A DNA stretch of 64,000 nt from Psettodes erumei (Eukaryota; Chordata; Actinopteri; Pleuronectiformes; Psettodidae): positions 2,642,001 through 2,706,000 of the forward strand of contig JAFBJZ010000354.1 of the NCBI GenBank assembly GCA_016785225.1, read 5' to 3'. Shown in pieces: positions 60,905 through 64,000 of the stretch. Below the pieces are notes generated by a model. The model had not been told where the DNA came from and searched no databases. It was given only the letters and a program-made list of their open reading frames with translations. Every line of letters begins with the position of its first letter. The first letter of the stretch is position 1. Made by a program: the position numbers and the translations under genes.

Positions 60905-63900
60905 CTATAGGTTGGTGTGGCAGTCGCGGCACAGGATCCTTTCACCGTCAGGGAAGAAGCCGGCACCCACGAGCGACACAGAGCACTGGGAGCAGGTGAA
61001 GCACGGCTGATGCCACTGGCGATCCTCAAACGAAATGTACTTTCCTCCTCCGAAACCTGGAACAGGAAAAACAGCGGTGCTGAGAAATCCTGAATACTTA
61101 CTGAATAAGGTGAAAGGTGTAAAATCCAGCATATGTCTGCAAGTTTTTTACACTACTTATCATAACTCTTTGTGCAAAATCATAATTCCATGTATTATCT
61201 GGGCAGAACGCAATGACGCAGTCTTGCCTGTGATGGGTTTGCTGCACGCTTCGCATTTCTTGGCATACAGGCTGCCAAAGCACTTGAGGCAGTACGGGCT
61301 GTCGTCTCGGGAGGTGAAGTGCTGACCCGCCAGCTGCGTCTTACAGCTGGTGCACACAAAACACTCCTTATGCCACGGCTCATCCCGATAGGTCACGCCA
61401 CCTTTAGCCAGGGTCTGAAATAGCGACAGGTCAGAGGTCATGAGAAGATCACTTCTATAGTCCAAGCATTAATCCCATTCATGTCTCCCATGAGTTTGCA
61501 TGTTTTTCTACTATGCGTCACTTGAGTGCTGGTGAGAATTCAGCAAACAATTATTGCAGCAGTTTGATGACTTCAAACCTTTTTACAGCGCGTGCAGCGT
61601 GGAGCAAACTTGTCCTCGTAGCAGGGCACACAGTAGTGTTCATCCTTGTCGGGGATGAAGGACTTCGAGCCGATCGGCTGCTCGCAGCTGTGACAGATGA
61701 AGCAGCCCTCGTGCCATGTGGAGCCCCCGTACTCCAACTTTCTCGTACCTAGCAGAGCGCCACAGAGAAGACACGACTCAGATGTAGAAAAAGTCAAATA
61801 AGGATGGAAAGAATGACAGGGGGACTTAACGGTTTTGTGTATAATGCATCTTTTACCGTCTTTCACAGGACCTTTTTGGGCTTTATTGGTGGGAATTTTA
61901 TTGAACTGTGAAACAGAACACTCGAATCACACAAGGGCATATAAATCTCACTTTGTGTCACTAAGATTTATTTTATTTAAAATCATAACACCACAGGCCC
62001 CTGCTTCTTTCCTACTGCTGGAAACTGGCTCCAGGCCTTACAAGAAAAGAAATAAAGCCATTTTCTTCTCCATGTCCCCAACCAATCCATCTTCTACCCC
62101 TCGGCTGTCGAGTTTTTTATTTGATTATTTGGTTTATTTTTTATGGTGACACAGCGTTTTTGTGTGGGGCTGACATATTGTACTGTACTGCTGTCTGCAG
62201 ATGCTAATGTTTCACCGCTGCAGTGGTCTCCACTCAAAAACACACACGCACAAAAAAACATTCCTGGTTATGACCTCACAGGAAATACACTGGCTCATTG
62301 AGGACTACTTTAGCATTTAGGTATTGTTGTTGGGAGCATCACAAAACAAAATCTCACAAAAAACTAAACTACTTGCAATGCTCACTAAGTATTTAATTGA
62401 TTTTGTCTAATCAAGTTGTGTACCTCAAAAGCTTCTCTTTGCACCTTTTCTGTACTTACACTGACGCTGCAGTGTATTGTAGGTTTTAAATCGATTCACA
62501 GTTTGAACCAGAAAAATAAATGGTTTCAGCCTTTGTAATGAATCTGAAATGCATCTGTGTCGAAAGATTTTCCACCAGAGCGACAAAAGAAGTTGTCTAG
62601 GAGAGCGCAACAACACAACATGTGCACATGTATCTGTAGCAACGGGAGCAGCTTCATCAGATCCACCTTTTAACCCAGAAGCTCATGAGGAATCCGTTAA
62701 CATGGCTGTCTTCTCTCCTTTTGTTACCAACATAAACCACCTCAGCTTGGCATCCAGTCATTAAACAAACACACATGCCTATGCTTGTGTATGGTTATTT
62801 TTGAGGGTGTATATGTTTTTTCGTGATGGCGACTGATATGATTTTTAAGGCTTTTGTTAGAGGAAAGTTCTTACTCTTTAGAGAGGCAGAAAAATCTGGA
62901 TTCCAGTCTGTCTACATTTATCTTGCTCATTAATATCGATGACAGAGATATTGTATGCTGTTAAATTCCTTTCTGGCCTAATGGCAAAACATATATGATC
63001 TAAACACTCTGTAACAATCTTTACTTCTCAAGGTGACTCAGGCCAAACTCAGACTAAACGCTGTTATGAATGTGTGGTCTCCACAGGAAAACAAGAGATT
63101 ACCTACGGTAGGAACGAAAGGGAAGGTCACACTTTCCTGGAGTTATTTTCTGCTTTGTTAGGGCTGTGTAAGCTGCCACAGGGAAGCTGGAATAACTGAC
63201 TTGCTTATCTCTTGTTATCATCAGCCTGATGGCAGCCCGCCAGCCCTGGGGATCTGGCTCACAGACAACGAGTCAAGCACATTGGCAATTACTCCGTCAT
63301 ATTCAGCCTCGCCTGCTGCTCAGTCGTGGACCCTTTGCCTTCGTATTTCATTTGTTTCCCACTTCTTTTTTTTAAAACTTCTTTCCTTGCTGTATCTTTA
63401 TGATCTGTTACCGTATACTTTTCATCTGTCCCTGCTTCCTGGAGTTTGCCATGTCATCATTTTCCAAAGTCATTTGCGTTTTCCATCTTGAAATTTGATT
63501 TTGTGTACTACATGGAAAATGAAATGTGGTACAGTGAGACTGATGTTCAGTGGATGAGTTAGTTCCACATTCAAATGCCCTCTGTGCAAGAAACTTCACA
63601 GGTTATTCACTCTTCTATACTTTATTTTATCCTTAATCTGGTGACAGTCTAGCTCGAACCATACCTGTCAAAACATCTACTGAAAGAATATGTTGTACAC
63701 AAAAAACAGTAAATGGTTAAAAAAAAATAGTAATTCAGAGATTCATGGATGAAATGAGCCAAGTCCATGTTCACAAATAACTTACAACATCACTGTTTCC
63801 ACCTTTACCTGGCATCACAATCTTGTCGCAGGCTACACACTTGGAGGAGAACTCGTTGCAGTAGCAGTCGTTACAGAGCAGCGCGTCATCCTGGCTGGTG

Positions 63901-63983
63901 AAGGGTTCGTCTGCGAGCGAGCGATCGCAGCGGAAACACCGGAAGCAGTGCTCGTGATAATGCCGGTCCTCATAAAAGAGTTC
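60905..63983 (-). CDS. fhl3: FHL3, last four coding exons, 5' end outside the window
   Basis: FHL3 is a LIM-only protein that binds actin, integrins and transcription factors, mostly in muscle. Exons in gene order: 63809-63983, 61579-61748, 61228-61414, 60905-61056. They join in one frame to give 227 residues, matching human FHL3 from about residue 53 to the end (280). The content is the rest of LIM1, then LIM2, LIM3 and LIM4, each with the C/H zinc ligands in place. Diagnostic stretches are ELFYEDRHYH and SLADEPFTSQDD in LIM1, and GGGKYISFEDRQWH in LIM4. The protein ends CRDCHTNL. LIM1 sequence and the RSPO1/GNL2 neighbourhood favour FHL3 over FHL2 or FHL1. Which teleost duplicate this is cannot be told. 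The last intron appears to use a GC donor (61227-61226), and the intron after exon 61579-61748 has a weak donor GTTTGA. Confidence 0.94.
61749..63808 (-). other. fhl3: FHL3 intron, 2.06 kb
   Basis: The intron is bounded by GTAAAG and CTGCTAG on the minus strand. Open frames inside it carry no LIM motifs or other recognisable features. Confidence 0.85.
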
Positions 63984-64000
63984 CTTCCAAAAGAACAAAG

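Overview
The window is nuclear DNA of a vertebrate, most likely a ray-finned (teleost) fish. It is AT-rich and intron-rich, carries many dinucleotide microsatellites, and contains parts or all of three conserved vertebrate genes. No bacterial, viral, CRISPR or operon-like feature was seen. I could not identify the species.

Layout: (1) 734-4154, minus strand: the first eight coding exons of GNL2 (NOG2), a nucleolar circularly permuted GTPase of 60S ribosome assembly. The gene runs off the left edge inside intron 8. Its promoter region lies at about 4155-4340. (2) About 4.4-36.1 kb: a gene-poor interval of some 32 kb with two copies of a dispersed repeat, microsatellites, inverted repeats, a G-quadruplex motif, a possible minus-strand terminal exon at 4684-4842 and a candidate upstream promoter/exon at 31.6-32.1 kb. 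(3) 36568-46555, plus strand: a complete five-exon R-spondin 1 gene (RSPO1; 302 codons plus stop), a secreted enhancer of Wnt signalling through LGR4/5/6 and ZNRF3/RNF43. Its C-terminal tail contains an unusual polyglycine tract. (4) About 48.1-59.5 kb: intergenic, with a third-type region of microsatellites, one more dispersed-repeat copy and no gene I can support. (5) 60905-63983, minus strand: the last four coding exons of FHL3 (four and a half LIM domains 3). Its first coding exon or exons lie beyond the right edge.

GNL2, RSPO1 and FHL3 also sit close together on human chromosome 1p34, as I recall, which supports orthology. The genes do not form one pathway: GNL2 acts in ribosome biogenesis, RSPO1 in Wnt signalling (including ovarian differentiation in vertebrates), and FHL3 as a LIM-only cofactor in muscle and transcription. 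In this window GNL2 and RSPO1 are head to head, whereas in human they are on the same strand, so the local gene order has been rearranged.

I did not find a convincing new biological system. The most useful leads are the RSPO1 5' leader (two upstream ORFs and G-quadruplex motifs), a candidate distal RSPO1 promoter exon, the RSPO1 polyglycine tail, a probable GC-AG intron in FHL3, a perfect 32-bp palindrome at 32172-32203, and four same-oriented copies of one dispersed repeat.
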